Made by a program: the position numbers and the translations under genes. From contig QQND01000001.1 of NCBI GenBank assembly GCA_003402745.1, positions 26,619-90,618 on the forward strand: a stretch of 64,000 bases of DNA, written 5' to 3'. Position 1 is the first letter of the stretch, and every line of letters starts with the position of its first letter. The DNA is from Verrucomicrobiota bacterium. GTDB taxonomy: Bacteria; Verrucomicrobiota; Verrucomicrobiia; Chthoniobacterales; Chthoniobacteraceae. Of the stretch, positions 1 to 12,689 are shown in pieces. The notes below the pieces were generated by a model, which was not told the origin of the DNA, did no database searches, and worked only from the letters and a program-made list of their open reading frames with translations.

Positions 1-2
1 AC

Positions 3-596
3 CCCTACCCGATGATAGTACGCGATTTCCACCGCGTCATTGGCGAAGAGGCCCGCAGGCAGGTGCTCGAGCGAGAAGGCCGCCTGCCCGACCTTCTCGT
101 GGCCTGTGTCGGTGGAGGCAGTAACGCGATCGGTCTCTTCTGGCCCTTCCTCAACGACGAAGGCGTGAAAATGATGGGCGTCGAAGCAGGGGGGCGAGGC
201 ATCCGGTTGGGTGAACACGCCGCGCGCTTCGAAGGTGGAAAACTGGGGGTTCTCCAGGGGACGCGAACCTACCTCCTCACGGATGACGACGGCCAAATCC
301 AGCTGACACACTCGGTCTCAGCTGGCCTTGATTATGCCGCAATCGGGCCAGAACACGCCTACCTTCGCGACCAGGGAAGGATTGACTACGACTATGCCAC
401 CGATGACGAGGCGCTAGCTGCCTTCCAGCACCTCTCCCAAACAGAGGGTATTATTCCCGCCCTGGAAACGGCTCACGCCGTTGCGTACGTTCTAAAAGCA
501 GCGCCCGCCATGGATCCCTCCCAGATTCTAATCGCGAACCTCTCCGGCCGGGGAGACAAAGACGTCGCCCAGGCTGCGGCGCTCCTTCTCAAGTAA
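3..596 (+). CDS. trpB: Tryptophan synthase beta subunit, C-terminal part (truncated by window start)
   Basis: Frame open from window edge ([14 protein letters not shown]); GGGSNAIG cofactor-binding motif, [14 protein letters not shown], [12 protein letters not shown] and LSGRGDKD are TrpB signatures. Confidence 0.97.
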   Translation, partial: PYPMIVRDFHRVIGEEARRQVLEREGRLPDLLVACVGGGSNAIGLFWPFLNDEGVKMMGVEAGGRGIRLGEHAARFEGGKLGVLQGTRTYLLTDDDGQIQLTHSVSAGLDYAAIGPEHAYLRDQGRIDYDYATDDEALAAFQHLSQTEGIIPALETAHAVAYVLKAAPAMDPSQILIANLSGRGDKDVAQAAALLLK

Positions 597-609
597 ACCC
601 GCCTCCACG

Positions 610-1485
610 ATGCACAGCATGACAGGCTACGGGCGGGGCGAAGCGTCCACCGACTCGGTGCGCTTGAGCGTCGAACTCCATTCGGTCAACCGCAAGCACA
701 TCGACATCGCCCTCAGCCTCCCGCGTGCCCTCCAGCCCATTGAGGGGAGAATCCGCGAAAAGATCCAGTCCCGCATCGCCAGAGGGCGACTAAACGTCAA
801 CGTCAATCTGCTTCCCTCTGGTGATGCCGCCTGCGTCCAAGTCATCGACGAAAACTTGGCCGGCCTCTATGCTCAAGCAATGCGCCAGCTCCAGCAAAAG
901 CTCGGACTCGTTGGGGAGATCTCCCTCGATCTAATCCTCCGCGCGCCGGGAGTTCTTCTCACACCCGGGCAGGACGCTGACCCTGAAACCGTCTGGCCCG
1001 TCCTGGAAGAAGCGCTCCACGCAGCCCTTCAATCGCTCCTAGCAATGCGGCAGACTGAAGGCTCCGCTCTCGCCAGCGATTTGTCGATGCGCCTGGTCTC
1101 TCTCCAGCAATGTGCGGAATGCATCGAAGCGCGCGCTCCAAACGTCACACAACGCTACCGCACCCAGCTTCTCGAGCGCCTCAGAACCGCAGAAATCGAA
1201 ATCGCGCTCACCGACGAACGCTTACTTAGAGAACTTGCCCTCTTTGCTGACCGCTCCGACATCAGCGAAGAATTAACCCGGTTGCGCAGCCATTTCGCGC
1301 AAATGGAAAAACTGCTTCAACAGGAAGGCTCCGTGGGTCGGACTCTGGAATTTCTCACCCAGGAGATCGCCCGCGAATTTAACACGCTTGGAGTGAAATC
1401 AAATGATTCACAAATCTCTCACTGGGTGGTCGAGGGAAAAGCTGAGCTGGAAAAAATCCGCGAACAAATCCAAAATATCGAATAG
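610..1485 (+). CDS. YicC family protein (putative endoribonuclease)
   Basis: N-term MHSMTGYGRGEA, C-term QEIAREFNTLGVKSNDSQISHWVVEGKAELEKIREQIQNIE typical of YicC; directly upstream of gmk as is common. Confidence 0.95.
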   Translation: MHSMTGYGRGEASTDSVRLSVELHSVNRKHIDIALSLPRALQPIEGRIREKIQSRIARGRLNVNVNLLPSGDAACVQVIDENLAGLYAQAMRQLQQKLGLVGEISLDLILRAPGVLLTPGQDADPETVWPVLEEALHAALQSLLAMRQTEGSALASDLSMRLVSLQQCAECIEARAPNVTQRYRTQLLERLRTAEIEIALTDERLLRELALFADRSDISEELTRLRSHFAQMEKLLQQEGSVGRTLEFLTQEIAREFNTLGVKSNDSQISHWVVEGKAELEKIREQIQNIE

Positions 1486-1489
1486 CATC

Positions 1490-2128
1490 GTGAGCACCCC
1501 CTCCGACCTCCCCTTCCACACTCGCCGCCGCGGGATTCTCTTCGTCATCTCCGCCCCCTCCGGGGCAGGAAAAAGCACATTACTCCACGGTATTCGGCAC
1601 TTTGCGGACTTCCATTATTCCGTCTCCTGCACCACGCGCAGCCCTCGCCCAGGAGAAACAAATGGAGAGGATTACCATTTTCTTTCCCGGGACCAGTTCG
1701 AAACTGAGATCTCCAATTCCAATCTACTCGAATATGCAGAGGTCCACGGCAATTTTTACGGCACTCGGAAGGACGCCATCAAGGAACACCTCGCCCATGG
1801 GACAGATGTTCTCGTGGATGTCGATGTTCAAGGCGCCAGATCTATTCGCAAGTGTGAAGACCCGGCTATCACAAGTGCTTTAGCCGATATTTTCCTCGCT
1901 CCACCAAGCATGGAAATCCTCACACAACGCCTCCACAAACGCGCAACCGAAAGCCCCGAGCAGCTTCAGCTCCGGCTCAATAACGCGATCCTCGAAATGC
2001 AATGCTGGAGGGAATACCAATATCTCCTCATCAGCGGCAGTCCCGAACACGACCAGCGCCAGTTCAGGGCTCTCATGGAAAGTGAAAGACTGAGAACCTT
2101 CCGCCTTAACACGGAGGAGCCTCAGTGA
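1490..2128 (+). CDS. gmk: Guanylate kinase
   Basis: P-loop SAPSGAGKSTLL, SCTTRSPRPGETNGEDYHF; ORF track begins at 1403 but an in-frame GTG at 1490 just after the yicC stop fits the family N-terminus. Confidence 0.95.
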   Translation: MSTPSDLPFHTRRRGILFVISAPSGAGKSTLLHGIRHFADFHYSVSCTTRSPRPGETNGEDYHFLSRDQFETEISNSNLLEYAEVHGNFYGTRKDAIKEHLAHGTDVLVDVDVQGARSIRKCEDPAITSALADIFLAPPSMEILTQRLHKRATESPEQLQLRLNNAILEMQCWREYQYLLISGSPEHDQRQFRALMESERLRTFRLNTEEPQ

Positions 2129-2673
2129 CTTCCCCCGTGGTCGTCCTCGGTGTCACCGGATCCATCGCCGCATACAAGGCGCCGGACATCGCCAGCCGTC
2201 TCGTGAAGGAAGGCATAGAAGTCCACGTTGTCATGACCGCCGCAGCAGAGCGCTTCATCACCCCACTCACACTCCAGACCCTCTCGCGAAACCCCGTCGT
2301 CTGCGCCTCTGCTGCAGGCCGTGCCGATTGGAAGCCTGTCCACATCGAACTGGCAGACCGCGCCTCGCTGCTTCTCATCGCCCCGGCTTCCGCAAACGTC
2401 ATCGCTGAACTCGCCCTTGGCCTCGCGGGGCATCCGCTCGCAGAAATCGCCCTCGCAACCCGCGCACCGCTCCTCCTCGCGCCTGCGATGAACGGCAACA
2501 TGTGGCACCACCCCGCCACGCAACAAAATGTCATCACACTAAAAAACCGCGGTGCGCATTTCATTGGTCCAGGACAAGGAATACTCGCCTGCGGCTATGA
2601 GGGTATAGGTCGCCTCCTCGAACCGGTGGATATTGTGGCTGCAGCGAAAGCGCTTTTGTTCCCCGCGTCCTGA
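2125..2673 (+). CDS. coaC: Phosphopantothenoylcysteine decarboxylase-type flavoprotein (CoaC domain only)
   Basis: GVTGSIAAYKAPDIASRL, LLIAPASANVIAELALGLA, LLAPAMNGNMWHHPATQQN; GTG start overlaps gmk stop; stops at 182 aa with no CoaB domain. Confidence 0.88.
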   Translation: MTSPVVVLGVTGSIAAYKAPDIASRLVKEGIEVHVVMTAAAERFITPLTLQTLSRNPVVCASAAGRADWKPVHIELADRASLLLIAPASANVIAELALGLAGHPLAEIALATRAPLLLAPAMNGNMWHHPATQQNVITLKNRGAHFIGPGQGILACGYEGIGRLLEPVDIVAAAKALLFPAS

Positions 2674-2713
2674 CCCTGTTCGAGGCGCCTTACGCATCCG
2701 AGGCGTACCCGGC

Positions 2714-4213
2714 CTAAGCAAGAATCTCTTTGATCACGTGGCCATGCACATCGGTAAGGCGCCGGTCGATTCCGTTGTTCCGCAACGTCAGTTTTGTGTG
2801 ATCAATTCCCAGCAGATGCAGCAGGGTCGCATGAACATCGTATACTTGGGTTGGGTTCTTGCGATCCAGAGGCTTGTATCCCCACTGATCGCTTTCCCCG
2901 TGCGTAATTCCTCCCCGAATCCCGCCGCCACACAGCCAGTTTGTGAAAACAAAAGGATTGTGATCCCTTCCCTTTCCTCCCTGCGAGGACGGCATCCGAC
3001 CAAACTCGGTTGTCCACAGAATGATCGTGTCCTCCAAAAGACCGCGTTGCTTAAGATCCGTAATAAACGCCGCGCAGCCCTGCGCCATCCCCGCTGCAAG
3101 GGGACCGTGATCGCGGTCTATGTCTTCGTGGGAATCCCAGTTGCGACGGGGAAACCCGTTGTCATTTCCGCTCCAAACCTGAATAAACCGCACACCCCTC
3201 TCCAGCAGACGCCGCGCCGCAAGACACTTTTGTGCGAAATAAAACCCCTCCTCCTTCGCATTGATTTCCTTCGGCCAACTCTGCGGCCCTCCCTCAATTC
3301 CATAAAGACGCAGCACATGAGCCGGTTCATCCTTTAAATTCAATGCCTCCGGCGCAGCCAGTTGCATCCGAGCCGCAAGCTCGTAACTCCGAATCCGAGC
3401 CTCCAACCTTTGATCCCCAGGATGCCCCGCGGCATGACGTCTGTTTAACGACGCAAGCAGTGACCTCCCCTCGGCCTCCCCTTCCGAACTAATAAACGCA
3501 CCCGACTTATGGGGATACAAATCCGCGATCGGGGTCTCCGTTCCGGGATAAATCACCGTCCCACTGTGCTGGGAAGGAAGAAATGCGCTGTCCCAATTCT
3601 TCACTCCGTTCGAACCAAATCCTCGGTGGTCTGGAAGCACAACGAACGCAGGAAGATTATCGTTCATCGATCCCAGTCCGTAACTCACCCAGCAACCGGC
3701 CCCCGGAAACCCAGGCAACTGAAATCCTGTGGCCTGTAAAAGCGTCGCCGCTGAGTGAACGCCAGACTTACTGACCATATTGTGGATAAAGGCCATCTCG
3801 TCGACCACTTGTCCCAGGGCAGCAACAGGTTCACCCAGCATCTTTCCCGACTGCCCGTACGGTTTGAAATCCCAAACAGGGCGCAGCCATGGACCCAGAC
3901 CGTTTTGAAAGGCCTCCACCGGTTCTCCAAAATCACTCGGCTTTCCATCGTGTTTCACGAGCTCGGGCTTGAAATCAAAAAGGTCCAAATGGCTTGCCGC
4001 CCCAGCCATGAAGAACTGCACAACACGCTTGGCTTTCCCAAAGGAACTAGGAACAAAATCTCCGCCGACCCCCGGTTCCCCATGCGCACTTTTCTCCGAA
4101 CTGAACATCGACGCGAGTGCCACCCCGCCCAACCCGCCGCCAGACTGCCAAAGAAAATCCCGCCGGCTCAACGGACCCGAATTTAATGGAGAATGAAAAG
4201 GGGACGTATTCAT
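2714..4213 (-). CDS. DUF1501 domain-containing protein with twin-arginine signal
   Basis: N-term LSRRDFLWQSGGGLGGVALASM (Tat-like); GGKGRDHNPFVFTNWLCGGGIRGG typical DUF1501; paired with DUF1553 protein. Confidence 0.93.
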   Translation of the reverse strand: MNTSPFHSPLNSGPLSRRDFLWQSGGGLGGVALASMFSSEKSAHGEPGVGGDFVPSSFGKAKRVVQFFMAGAASHLDLFDFKPELVKHDGKPSDFGEPVEAFQNGLGPWLRPVWDFKPYGQSGKMLGEPVAALGQVVDEMAFIHNMVSKSGVHSAATLLQATGFQLPGFPGAGCWVSYGLGSMNDNLPAFVVLPDHRGFGSNGVKNWDSAFLPSQHSGTVIYPGTETPIADLYPHKSGAFISSEGEAEGRSLLASLNRRHAAGHPGDQRLEARIRSYELAARMQLAAPEALNLKDEPAHVLRLYGIEGGPQSWPKEINAKEEGFYFAQKCLAARRLLERGVRFIQVWSGNDNGFPRRNWDSHEDIDRDHGPLAAGMAQGCAAFITDLKQRGLLEDTIILWTTEFGRMPSSQGGKGRDHNPFVFTNWLCGGGIRGGITHGESDQWGYKPLDRKNPTQVYDVHATLLHLLGIDHTKLTLRNNGIDRRLTDVHGHVIKEILA

Positions 4214-4246
4214 AATAAAATCAGGAACTGCGAAAATTTTAAACCC

Positions 4247-7207
<2,961 letters not shown>

Positions 7208-7236
7208 ATTTTCTAGTTTATCAGTTCAAGCCGCCC

Positions 7237-7266
7237 TTTGCACGCCACGCGTATGCGTGGTGCAAA
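7237..7266. promoter_or_regulatory. Palindromic element upstream of the DUF1553 gene (candidate operator)
   Basis: tttgcacgccacgc-gtat-gcgtggtgcaaa: inverted repeat with a 2-nt bulge, 30-59 bp upstream of the minus-strand start at 7207. Confidence 0.45.
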
Positions 7267-7442
7267 CGGGATATTTCGAAAACCGCAGCCCCCCTTTTTC
7301 GCTAACGCCGAACCGCAGCGAGGCCAGACAGTTTCCACAGAAATGGCAAACTCTGCGCAGATGGTGTCTGTCAAAAAAACGGCTGCGGCGCTTCTGCCAA
7401 AGAGTTGGGATCCCCGCCTGTTTTTACAGCCTCCAATAAATC

Positions 7443-8078
7443 CTACAAAATGTTCTCTTTGATTGCTTTAGAAACGGCGTTGCTACGGGAATTGACGTGC
7501 ATCTTTTCGTAAACCCGCCGCAAATAAGAATCAACAGTGTGCGCACTGAGCTGAAGGCGCTCGGCGATTTGTTTTTTAAGAAGCCCTTCCACGATGCATT
7601 GCAGCACTTCCATCTCTCTCCCGCTCAATCCGTAATCTGCTTGTTTTTTTGGTGCCAGGTTGGCGAACATTTCAAGAACACGGCGGGCAATTTTAGGAGT
7701 CATTGGGGCTCCGCCGGCAAGCGCGGCGTGAACAGCGTGCAGAAGTTCCTCTGCAGCCTGTATTTTCAAAAGGTATCCATTCGCTCCAGAGCAAATTGCC
7801 CGGAAAAGCTTGTCGTCATCCTCAAATACCGTGAGCACAACAATTGGAGTGCCGGGACTTCTTTTCTTAAATAGAGGAATTCCATCAAGTCCGCTCATCC
7901 CACGCAGGCCAATATCCAGAAGAATCAGCGCAGGGGGTGCTTCAGCGCCAAGCGCCAAAAATGCATCCTCACACGAAGCAAATAGTTTTGTTTCCAATGG
8001 AAATTCGCCCTGTTCCAAAAGCCGCGCGAGCGTTTTGCGAAACGCGGCATGATCATCAATGATCCAAACGGTGCTCAT
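7443..8078 (-). CDS. NarL/FixJ-family response regulator (REC + LuxR HTH)
   Basis: VWIIDDHAAFRKTL, ILLDIGLRGMSGLDG phosphoacceptor region, LSGREMEVLQCIVEGLLKKQIAERLQLSAHTVDSYLRRVYEKM LuxR HTH. Confidence 0.96.
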   Translation of the reverse strand: MSTVWIIDDHAAFRKTLARLLEQGEFPLETKLFASCEDAFLALGAEAPPALILLDIGLRGMSGLDGIPLFKKRSPGTPIVVLTVFEDDDKLFRAICSGANGYLLKIQAAEELLHAVHAALAGGAPMTPKIARRVLEMFANLAPKKQADYGLSGREMEVLQCIVEGLLKKQIAERLQLSAHTVDSYLRRVYEKMHVNSRSNAVSKAIKENIL

Positions 8079-10024
8079 GGCTTTGGCATTTTGAAAACGA
8101 GGCGGGTTCCTTCACCGACGCGACTATCTATCAAAAGCGTCCCGTTTAAGTGCCCCGTCCGGTAGCGCATGTTTTCAATTCCATCTCCCGCGAGCGAGTT
8201 CTTGGGATCAAAGCCGCAGCCTCGGTCAACGACACACATTTCTACGCCGGAAGGGTTCCAGCTAAACTGAATTTCTACGGAAGAAGCGCCCGAATGTTTC
8301 ACAATATTATGCAAGGCCTCCCTGAAAACAAAAAGGATATCACGGTGAAATGAAATTGGCGCAACCGCCTCCGCAGGAATTATTTTTATCGTGAAATTCC
8401 ACTCCATACCTACAAGAAGCGCCCCCGCTACGCCCCTCATTTTTTCCACGAGAGTTTCTACCCCGGGCTGTCCTCTCTCCTTCAAAAGCCAAACCATGTC
8501 CCGCAACGATTCTGTGCTTTTCTCCGCTAAAGTGCGGATTTCAGAAAGTACGTCCTCTGCAGGACGGAGCGATTTTTCAGAGCAACTCATCTCGGCCATC
8601 AGCCTGATGCTACAGAGGTTGCTGCCCACGTCATCATGGAGATCGCGTGATATTTGTTGCCTGACCACCTCAATCTCGCGGGCCCGGGTGATGCGCCCGC
8701 GCAAAAAAAGAAGGGCGATCGAGCCGACGGCGAGCACTACGAATCCCTGAGCCATGCGGCCCGAACGCTCTTGCGAGTTCTTAATTTCCTGCTTCTGAAT
8801 ACGTATAAGTTCTTCGCGCTTTTCTAAAAGCAGTCGACGCCGTGAAAGCCCGTGAAGCCAAGCGGCGTCATCCTGAAGCATTCCGGCGCCGCCAATCCCG
8901 TCCACTAAAAAACTCGGTCTCCAGGCGGACGAGGTTGTAGAATCCGATGCGGTCACTACAGCGTTTCTTGCGATATTTTGGCGGCCTTCGAACGCCTCCA
9001 ACTCACCGAGAGCGAATACAAAATCACCGCTTCGTTCCCAGAGTTTCTGAGCTGTGACACGAAGGTACCGAATCGGACTACGAGGACAGGGAAAGGCAAC
9101 CTGAGTTTCCCCAGGGTTTGCAAAATCAACATTCGCACCATCAAATACCAGAGCCGGTTCGGAAAATGTGGGGGTAAGAGAAACCTCGATTTTAAACCTT
9201 AGGGGAAAGCCAAAGCCTGCTCTGTCTGGATAGTCTCGCGGATGTGCAGGGATGAGCCGGATTTCGTCCAGCGTGTGCACGCCTCCAAGATCGACTTGAA
9301 CCCAGCACTCCGAGTTTTGCGCTCTGAAGATTTGGCTGTGCCAACCGTTGCTTCCTGAGTCGAGGGGACTCGAAGGTATACCAAGCCCATGGGAGCCATC
9401 GACGACATGTTTGGGGGACCAAGTAGGCAGCGTCTCCACAGAATTGGGGGCCAGCACCGCAGCTTGCAGCGCCACGTCTCTCCCGCCGCTGAAGACCAAA
9501 ATTTCTCCCAAACAGAAGATGAAACGTGAGGTCATCCGGGGCTGGGGCACGAGGCTGAGCGCTGTAAATCGGACATACCGTGCCCGCACGCCACCCGCGT
9601 TTATGCAGTGGGGTAAAATACTGGAAGGCTCTTCGACGGTTGTTTCTAAAAGTAATTCCGATTCGCTCATAAGGACATCCCGCGAGGTCTCAACTCGGAA
9701 CTTGCCGGGAAAACCATAAGCCCCTGCGCCGTTGATACAGGCAGGAACAATCACCACCGAATCAATGGCATACTCGTTCCCCAGGTCCAATTGGATCCAC
9801 CGTGCCGCATCCAACGTCGGAGCAAAACCGCTATGATACCCAGCGTTGGACACGACCTGCAGGGGCGGAATCTCCGGACATTGCGCCAGTTCCCGGTCGA
9901 TTTCAAAGAGCTGCGTCTCCACCTTGGAGGTCCCAAAATTGAACCAAGCTTGAGCGTTCGCACTCCCATCTAAAAGGAGTGCGATAAAGGCTGCCGCACA
10001 CCTCAACAAGATCGCATTCACCAA
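8075..10024 (-). CDS. NarL-type (HisKA_3) sensor histidine kinase with two discoidin-like extracytoplasmic domains
   Basis: RQQISRDLHDDVGSNLCSIRL H-box; GDGIENMRYRTGHLNG G-box; signal peptide, then two WIQLDLG.../WVQVDLG... modules, then TM segment FVVLAVGSIALLFL; 4-bp overlap with the response regulator. Confidence 0.95.
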   Translation of the reverse strand: MVNAILLRCAAAFIALLLDGSANAQAWFNFGTSKVETQLFEIDRELAQCPEIPPLQVVSNAGYHSGFAPTLDAARWIQLDLGNEYAIDSVVIVPACINGAGAYGFPGKFRVETSRDVLMSESELLLETTVEEPSSILPHCINAGGVRARYVRFTALSLVPQPRMTSRFIFCLGEILVFSGGRDVALQAAVLAPNSVETLPTWSPKHVVDGSHGLGIPSSPLDSGSNGWHSQIFRAQNSECWVQVDLGGVHTLDEIRLIPAHPRDYPDRAGFGFPLRFKIEVSLTPTFSEPALVFDGANVDFANPGETQVAFPCPRSPIRYLRVTAQKLWERSGDFVFALGELEAFEGRQNIARNAVVTASDSTTSSAWRPSFLVDGIGGAGMLQDDAAWLHGLSRRRLLLEKREELIRIQKQEIKNSQERSGRMAQGFVVLAVGSIALLFLRGRITRAREIEVVRQQISRDLHDDVGSNLCSIRLMAEMSCSEKSLRPAEDVLSEIRTLAEKSTESLRDMVWLLKERGQPGVETLVEKMRGVAGALLVGMEWNFTIKIIPAEAVAPISFHRDILFVFREALHNIVKHSGASSVEIQFSWNPSGVEMCVVDRGCGFDPKNSLAGDGIENMRYRTGHLNGTLLIDSRVGEGTRLVFKMPKP

Positions 10025-10078
10025 CGTAGGATCATCCGCGTTCCGGCTCGGAAAGCAACTGCCTGCTCCCGCCTAGAC

Positions 10079-10098
10079 TGCCACGCAAACGCGGGGCA
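10079..10098. promoter_or_regulatory. Palindromic element upstream of the histidine kinase gene (candidate operator)
   Basis: tgccacgc-aaac-gcggggca: 7 of 8 paired bases, 55-74 bp upstream of the start at 10024; resembles the 7237 element core (GCCACGC-N4-GCG). Confidence 0.35.
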
Positions 10099-10116
10099 AT
10101 TTTTCCAACTGCACTC

Positions 10117-11241
10117 CTATACGGTGAAGGCTGGCAACTTCACAATCGCCCCGCCCTTGAGGGCGGACTGGTGGGCACAAAGCCCCACGCAGGTCCAGTT
10201 TGCAGACTGCTTAGCATTTGGAAATGGATCGCGGTCCTCCACAAGCGCGCTTACAAACTCGTGCACCAGATGGGGATGAGAACCACCATGGCCCGCTCCT
10301 TGAGTGAAAGATAAGTGTGCTTTTTTTCCAACGCCGTATACCCCGTTTGTGGTAAATGGGCGGATCTGTTTGGGAAGCAGCTTCGCGTAGTCGGGTGCCT
10401 TGACCAGTTTTGGAATCTTGGACTCAGGCATCTTTGCCCGGTGTAATACCAGAGGCTCGTGCTCGACCAAAGGCCACTCCACAGAGGCTTTGTCCCCATA
10501 AACGTCGATGCTTTCGCGATACTGGCGGGCCGTGTCAAACAGGCTCCGAATGATCCGAGCGGACAAATCAGTTCCGTGAAATTTAATGTGCGCCGTTTCC
10601 ACCGCAAACGGCGAACCGTAATGCTTTTGAAGTTCAGGCCGGATGGTCCCAGAACCAAAACAACTCACGTATTCTGCGGATGCACCAGCGAGCCCTGCAA
10701 CAGGACCGACGCAGTGGGTTGCATACCACATCGGAGGAAGGCCGGGCCAGTAGTTGGGCCAGCCATCCATATCCTGCTGATGGCTGGCTTGGAGAAACTG
10801 GAGCTTTCCAAGAGTCCCCTTCTGCAACAACTCTCGCATGTAGAGATACTCCCGAGCATACACCACCGTCTCCGCCATCGTGTATTTCAACCCGGTCTTG
10901 CGGACAAGCTCGACGATCTGCTTGCACTCTTCCACAGACGTGGCCATCGGCACCGTGCAACTCACATGCTTCCCAGCTTTCAACGCCGCAATGCTCATCC
11001 AACCGTGGTCGGGGATCGGAGAATTAATGTGCACCGCGTCCACCCTGGGATCCTTCAGCAGTTCCTGAAAGTCCGTGTACCGTGCCGCCACGCCGAAGGC
11101 ATCGCCGATGGAGTCCAGTTTTTTCCGGTCGCGCTGGCAGATGGCGTACAGGTTGGCGTTGGGATGGTGCTGGTAGATCGGGATAAACTCCGCTCCGAAA
11201 CCAAGGCCGACGATGGCGACATTTATTTTTTTGCGCGACAT
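10117..11241 (-). CDS. Gfo/Idh/MocA family oxidoreductase
   Basis: INVAIVGLGFGAEFIPIYQHHPNANLYAICQRD nucleotide fold, AGKHVSCTVPMATSVEECKQIVEL; start moved to internal Met (MSRKKINVAIVG). Confidence 0.93.
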   Translation of the reverse strand: MSRKKINVAIVGLGFGAEFIPIYQHHPNANLYAICQRDRKKLDSIGDAFGVAARYTDFQELLKDPRVDAVHINSPIPDHGWMSIAALKAGKHVSCTVPMATSVEECKQIVELVRKTGLKYTMAETVVYAREYLYMRELLQKGTLGKLQFLQASHQQDMDGWPNYWPGLPPMWYATHCVGPVAGLAGASAEYVSCFGSGTIRPELQKHYGSPFAVETAHIKFHGTDLSARIIRSLFDTARQYRESIDVYGDKASVEWPLVEHEPLVLHRAKMPESKIPKLVKAPDYAKLLPKQIRPFTTNGVYGVGKKAHLSFTQGAGHGGSHPHLVHEFVSALVEDRDPFPNAKQSANWTCVGLCAHQSALKGGAIVKLPAFTV

Positions 11242-11344
11242 AGGAAATTTTCTGAAAAACTGAGTCTGAGTTTGGCCCACCCGAGGCACGGAGGCTCTGA
11301 CAAGTTTTGTTGAAATTCAGACGTCTTCTCCAGAGCTTAGGCCG

Positions 11345-12592
11345 CTACTCCACGCACGCAGCTTCCTTGGTGCTACGCACAAAAAGACGCCCCCCAGAGA
11401 TCGCAGGCGTCGTCCAACACTTGCCGTCGAGAACTTTCTGCCTGCTAATTTCTCGGTACTCAGAAGGCGTGGCGCTGAATCTCACCACTTCACCCGCGTC
11501 AGAGAGAGCCACAACTTCAGAGCCCATCAGAATCACATGCCCCGGACCAAACCCTTCCTTGGACCATTTGACCTCTCCGGTGGCGAGGTCCACACACTTC
11601 ACCGGGCCCTTGCCGTACTCCTTGAACTGAAACATGCCGTACATGTACCCGTCTTTAAGCACTGGGGTGCTCCAGTGGTTTGCGAGCGGCTGGTTGCCCG
11701 GCATCCGATATATTTCGTTGGCCTTGAACGCATCGCCTTCCTTAGTGATTTTCACCGCGCCCGCCCCCACGCCATAACCGGCGGAGCAATAAACGATGTC
11801 CCCGCCAACTACGGGCGAGGCTGCAGTCGAAACCTTGTAGGGAAACGCATAGCGCCACAATTCCTTACCCGACTTTGGCTCGACAGACAGAAGACCTGAT
11901 TGAAGAAAGAAAATCACCTGTCGCTGGCCGTGGATCGTCGCCGCCACCGGAGTGGCGTGTGTGATTTTTTCGTCGAAAGCCTTCCAAACCACCCGTCCAT
12001 CTGAGGGATCCACGGCGAGCACGGACTGCCCGGGGCCGCCACCAGCGATGTAAAGCAGACCCCCTTCAAGGAGCGGTGAAGCGGCGTTTTGCCATTGAAT
12101 GTTGCGGCCTTCATGTTGGGCCTTCAGATCGACACTCCACCCTGCTTTACCGGTTTCCACATCGAAACTGCGCAGGGCCAGTTGTGAGTTAAGCACAACC
12201 ACCGATTTTCCAACCACAGTTGGCGTTGATCGGGGTCCGTCACCTCCTTTGTTTTCCGCAGTTCCGTCGTTTCCTCCCTTGTCGTAATTTGCCACTGAAA
12301 GCGCGGCGCTCCAGATTTCCCGGCCCGTTGCCGAGTCATGAGCACACACAACTTCCTGGCTGGCACCGTCGATTTCCTTCAAAGACAAGGTGAAGGCTTT
12401 CCCTCCAGAAACCGCAAAGGAGCTGAAGCCCCCCACACTTTCCGTCTTCCATAACGTCTTCAGACCTGTCGCATTCAGCTTGAGAATTTCTGCAGAGACG
12501 CCGTCTCCGGCGCCCCCCCGGTACTGAGGCCAGTCGGCAGCCTGCGCGATAAAAGGGCTCAGTAAGATAATGGAGAGGAGTTTTGATTTCAT
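11345..12592 (-). CDS. PQQ-binding-like beta-propeller repeat protein, secreted
   Basis: Signal peptide; ADWPQYRGGAGDGVSAE and repeated W-containing blades (GREIWSAAL, GRVVWKAFD, GKELWRYAF). Confidence 0.92.
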   Translation of the reverse strand: MKSKLLSIILLSPFIAQAADWPQYRGGAGDGVSAEILKLNATGLKTLWKTESVGGFSSFAVSGGKAFTLSLKEIDGASQEVVCAHDSATGREIWSAALSVANYDKGGNDGTAENKGGDGPRSTPTVVGKSVVVLNSQLALRSFDVETGKAGWSVDLKAQHEGRNIQWQNAASPLLEGGLLYIAGGGPGQSVLAVDPSDGRVVWKAFDEKITHATPVAATIHGQRQVIFFLQSGLLSVEPKSGKELWRYAFPYKVSTAASPVVGGDIVYCSAGYGVGAGAVKITKEGDAFKANEIYRMPGNQPLANHWSTPVLKDGYMYGMFQFKEYGKGPVKCVDLATGEVKWSKEGFGPGHVILMGSEVVALSDAGEVVRFSATPSEYREISRQKVLDGKCWTTPAISGGRLFVRSTKEAACVE

Positions 12593-12689
12593 AGGGTGGG
12601 ATATGGATTAAAAGTAAAGCAAACAGTGTGCCTGACCAACAAAGAGTCATGCCAGCAGGCGGAGGGCGGCTTTCTCGTGTTTGTATCGC

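Noticed and set aside
10459-11313. 284-aa plus-strand ORF
   Set aside because: Antisense to the Gfo/Idh/MocA oxidoreductase.
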